This document shows, one piece after another, positions 33,548-35,293 of a stretch of DNA of 35,293 bases (positions are counted from its first letter, which is position 1; each line of letters begins with the position of its first letter). The stretch is from Muribaculaceae bacterium (GTDB lineage Bacteria; Bacteroidota; Bacteroidia; Bacteroidales; Muribaculaceae). The position numbers and the translations under genes are program-made. A model generated the notes under the pieces. That model had not been told where the DNA came from and made no database searches. It saw only the letters and a list, made by a program, of their open reading frames with translations. Location of the stretch: positions 1 through 35,293 of the forward strand of contig JAGAUV010000070.1 in the NCBI GenBank assembly GCA_017620635.1. The letters run 5' to 3'.

Positions 33548-33859
33548 TTAGAATTTCATTTCGTTAAGTGAGCGCACGTCGATATTCTTGGCGGCTCTGA
33601 AAATGTTGATGATGATAGCGATTGCAAGCGCTGTCTCCGCTGCCGCGATAGCTATGGCGAAAAGGGTAAAGAACATACCCTCCATCTGCTCGGGATAGAG
33701 GTAGCGGTTGAATACCACGAAGTTGATATCGACGGCATTGAGCATAAGCTCCAGCGAGATGAGCATGGCGATCATGTTCTTTCGTGTGATAAAGCCATAA
33801 ACGCCGCAGCAGAACATCACCAGAGCAGGTACGATGTAGTATATTGCTGTTATTTCCAT
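33548..33859 (-). CDS. nuoK: NADH-quinone oxidoreductase subunit K
   Basis: This 103-residue protein has three transmembrane helices with the two buried Glu residues of the family, in ISLELMLNAVDINF and AAAETALAIAI. The ATG at 33859, 4 nt after the nuoJ stop, gives the usual length of about 100; an in-frame ATG at 33886 would overlap nuoJ by 23 nt and add a polar leader absent from the family. Confidence 0.95.
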   Translation of the reverse strand: MEITAIYYIVPALVMFCCGVYGFITRKNMIAMLISLELMLNAVDINFVVFNRYLYPEQMEGMFFTLFAIAIAAAETALAIAIIINIFRAAKNIDVRSLNEMKF

Positions 33860-33863
33860 AGTA

Positions 33864-34379
33864 TCAACGTTTGCGGGCAACGACAACGCCGCCGATTATA
33901 CATGCGAGCAAGAGTACGCTGACAGCCTCGAAAGGCAGCAGATAGCCGCCGTGGCCTGAGCCCAGAAGGGCCTCGCCGACACTCTGCATGTCGGGGGTCT
34001 CCATGACCGGCTTGGTCGCCAGTGCGACACTGACGCGGCTCACAAGAGCATAGCCGGCGATAAGGAGCGTGACTACGGCTGCGAAAGCACCGAGAAAACG
34101 CGACTTTGAGGTCAGACGTTCGGTGTTGTCGCCCGGTTTGCTCGTAAGAAGGATGGCAAAGACAAACAGCACCACGATACCGCCTGCATACACTGCGATC
34201 TGCACGGCGCCGAGGAACTCATAGTCGAGCATGAAGTAGACCACGGCTGCGGCAAATAGTGTGAACAGCAGATAAGTGGCGGCACGCAATATCTTGCGCG
34301 TTGTGACGGCCATCACTGAGAAGACTATCATCGACAGTGCGACGATAAAATACAAGATTATACTTCCTACTGATTCCAT
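33864..34379 (-). CDS. nuoJ: NADH-quinone oxidoreductase subunit J
   Basis: This 171-residue membrane protein has five predicted helices. The LDYEFLGAVQIAVYAGGIVVLFVF segment (near residues 50-75) is the conserved third helix with its pi-bulge, central to coupling in complex I. It starts 6 nt after nuoI and ends 4 nt before nuoK. Confidence 0.95.
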   Translation of the reverse strand: MESVGSIILYFIVALSMIVFSVMAVTTRKILRAATYLLFTLFAAAVVYFMLDYEFLGAVQIAVYAGGIVVLFVFAILLTSKPGDNTERLTSKSRFLGAFAAVVTLLIAGYALVSRVSVALATKPVMETPDMQSVGEALLGSGHGGYLLPFEAVSVLLLACIIGGVVVARKR

Positions 34380-34385
34380 ATCGGT

Positions 34386-34991
34386 TTATTTATTTTCCTC
34401 TGTTGCGGAAGCCCCGGGGGCTGCCTTTGGTGCGGCTGCCGCTTTGGCGGCGGCTGCCTTGGCCTTGGCCTCGGCGATCTTGGCCTGGCGCTCGGCCTCG
34501 ATCTTGGCAAGCTGTTCGGGTGTGGGTTCCGGTTCCTCTTTTTCGGGGAGGTAGTTGAGCTGTTTTACAAGCTTGGAACGGGTAAAGACGGCCTGCTCGA
34601 AATCATTGTCGAACTCTATCGCGCCTGTCGGGCAATTGGTCACACAGAGCTGGCAGAAAGTGCAGCTGCCAAGATCGTAGAGATACTTGACCAGCTTTTT
34701 CTTCTTGGTGCCCTGCATGGTGGTTACCATCTTGGTCTCGATAGCGATAGTGCCGTTGGGGCAGCTGCGCTCGCAGTTCTGGCATGCGATGCACTTGTGG
34801 TTGCCCTCGGCATCATAGATAAATTTTAGCTGTGCGCGGAATCGCTCCGGCCACTGATGCTCGGTGCGGTTCTCAGGATAGCACTCGGTGATCTTGGGAG
34901 TCACAAACTCCTTGCCGGTCACTTTCATGCCCTTCAGCAGACTCAGGATACCCGAGCCTAAGGTTGAGAAATATTCAGATACACTACCCAT
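34386..34991 (-). CDS. nuoI: NADH-quinone oxidoreductase subunit I, with Ala/Lys-rich C-terminal tail
   Basis: This 201-residue ferredoxin-like subunit carries the two 4Fe-4S clusters N6a and N6b that pass electrons to N2. The cysteines are 67, 70, 73, 77 and 110, 113, 116, 120, each in a CxxCxxCxxxCP motif. Residues about 151-201 form an extra tail rich in Ala, Lys and Glu, with no metal ligands. The upstream neighbour is atpG (59-nt gap) rather than nuoH. No Bacteroidota-type promoter is evident in the gap, so the gene may be read from the atp transcript. Confidence 0.95.
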   Translation of the reverse strand: MGSVSEYFSTLGSGILSLLKGMKVTGKEFVTPKITECYPENRTEHQWPERFRAQLKFIYDAEGNHKCIACQNCERSCPNGTIAIETKMVTTMQGTKKKKLVKYLYDLGSCTFCQLCVTNCPTGAIEFDNDFEQAVFTRSKLVKQLNYLPEKEEPEPTPEQLAKIEAERQAKIAEAKAKAAAAKAAAAPKAAPGASATEENK

Positions 34992-35050
34992 TGGGATGAG
35001 GTCTTGTTTGGTTTACTGTTTATATTATAAATCTTTCGATTCTATCACTG

Positions 35051-35293
35051 TCAATCGCGTCTCTGCCCGCCGACAATATCGAGAAGCTCGGTCGTAATGC
35101 TGTCCTGGCGCTTCTTGTTGTATTCGAGCTGTAACTGCTCGAGCAACTTGTGTGCATTGTCGTTGGCGCTCTGCATAGCCATCACACGGGCGGCCTGTTC
35201 GCTGGCCCTGTTCTGTGCGAACGCTTCCTGCATCTGCGACAGCAGGAACATAGGCAGAACAGTGCGGAATATCGTCGGGGCGTCCGGCTCGAA
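35051..35293 (-). CDS. atpG: ATP synthase F1 gamma subunit, C-terminal part (cut by window)
   Basis: The last 80 residues are visible; the frame is open to the right edge, beyond the internal ATG at 35251. The segment RVMAMQSANDNAHKLLEQL followed by LEYNKKRQDSITTELLDIVGG is the conserved C-terminal helix of the gamma rotor shaft. In Bacteroidales atp operons gamma is usually the last gene, which fits a new transcription block starting right after it. Confidence 0.95.
   Translation of the reverse strand, partial: FEPDAPTIFRTVLPMFLLSQMQEAFAQNRASEQAARVMAMQSANDNAHKLLEQLQLEYNKKRQDSITTELLDIVGGQRRD

Noticed and set aside
34992-35050. TTGACA and TATAAT-like hexamers between atpG and nuoI
   Set aside because: The spacing is 19 nt, longer than the sigma-70 optimum, and Bacteroidota do not use the enteric consensus; the AT-rich gap gives such matches by chance.

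Overview
The window fits a Bacteroidales genome, most likely a gut Muribaculaceae-type lineage; that placement is inferred from gene content and was not computed. It carries a SusC/SusD pair, the Bacteroidales families DUF6452 and DUF6048, and a nuo cluster of the Bacteroides type. Five sites, and several looser ones, match the Bacteroidota vegetative promoter (TTTG or TTGC, 19-nt spacer, TAnnTTTG). Both window edges cut a gene: a family 2 glycosyltransferase on the left and ATP synthase gamma on the right.

Region 1 (1-3656, +) is a tightly packed operon: glycosyltransferase, nitroreductase-fold protein, DUF6452 lipoprotein, DUF6048 protein and a short-chain dehydrogenase, with overlaps or gaps of a few bases. 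Region 2 (3690-7194, -) converges on it: YfcE-type phosphoesterase, a degenerate ThiE-like protein, a YbhN-type flippase-like membrane protein and a ClpP-class/NfeD protease. A consensus promoter sits between the first two genes.

Region 3 (7195-12718) is carbohydrate-related. A GH27 alpha-galactosidase and an SGNH esterase form a + strand pair, followed by tRNA-Pro(CGG) with its own promoter and terminator. Next is an orphan HicB-like antitoxin, then a second, larger GH27 enzyme on the - strand. Region 4 (12775-16520, +) is recJ-recQ, translationally coupled.

Region 5 (16522-28239) is a polysaccharide-utilisation-like locus, mostly on the - strand. It runs from an 823-residue secreted protein of unknown function with an internal duplication, through SusC and SusD. 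Near it lie a secreted FAD-dependent oxidoreductase and, beyond tRNA-His(GTG), a Tat-exported Gfo/Idh/MocA oxidoreductase. An ECF sigma factor pointing towards susD is split by a frameshift exactly at a run of eight G, making it either a phase-variable switch, a fresh pseudogene or a sequencing error.

Region 6 (28384-35293, -) is energy metabolism: atpG followed directly by nuoI-J-K-L-M-N, ending in a strong stem-loop. nuoA, B, CD and H are not between atpG and nuoI, so the nuo cluster is split or rearranged here.

Gene-free stretches over 300 bases: 9567-9939 holds tRNA-Pro, its promoter and terminator, a short direct repeat and a terminator-like hairpin. 26479-26898 holds tRNA-His with promoter and terminator, a LacI-operator-like palindrome and an inverted repeat. 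I see no CRISPR array, insertion sequence, prophage or rRNA.
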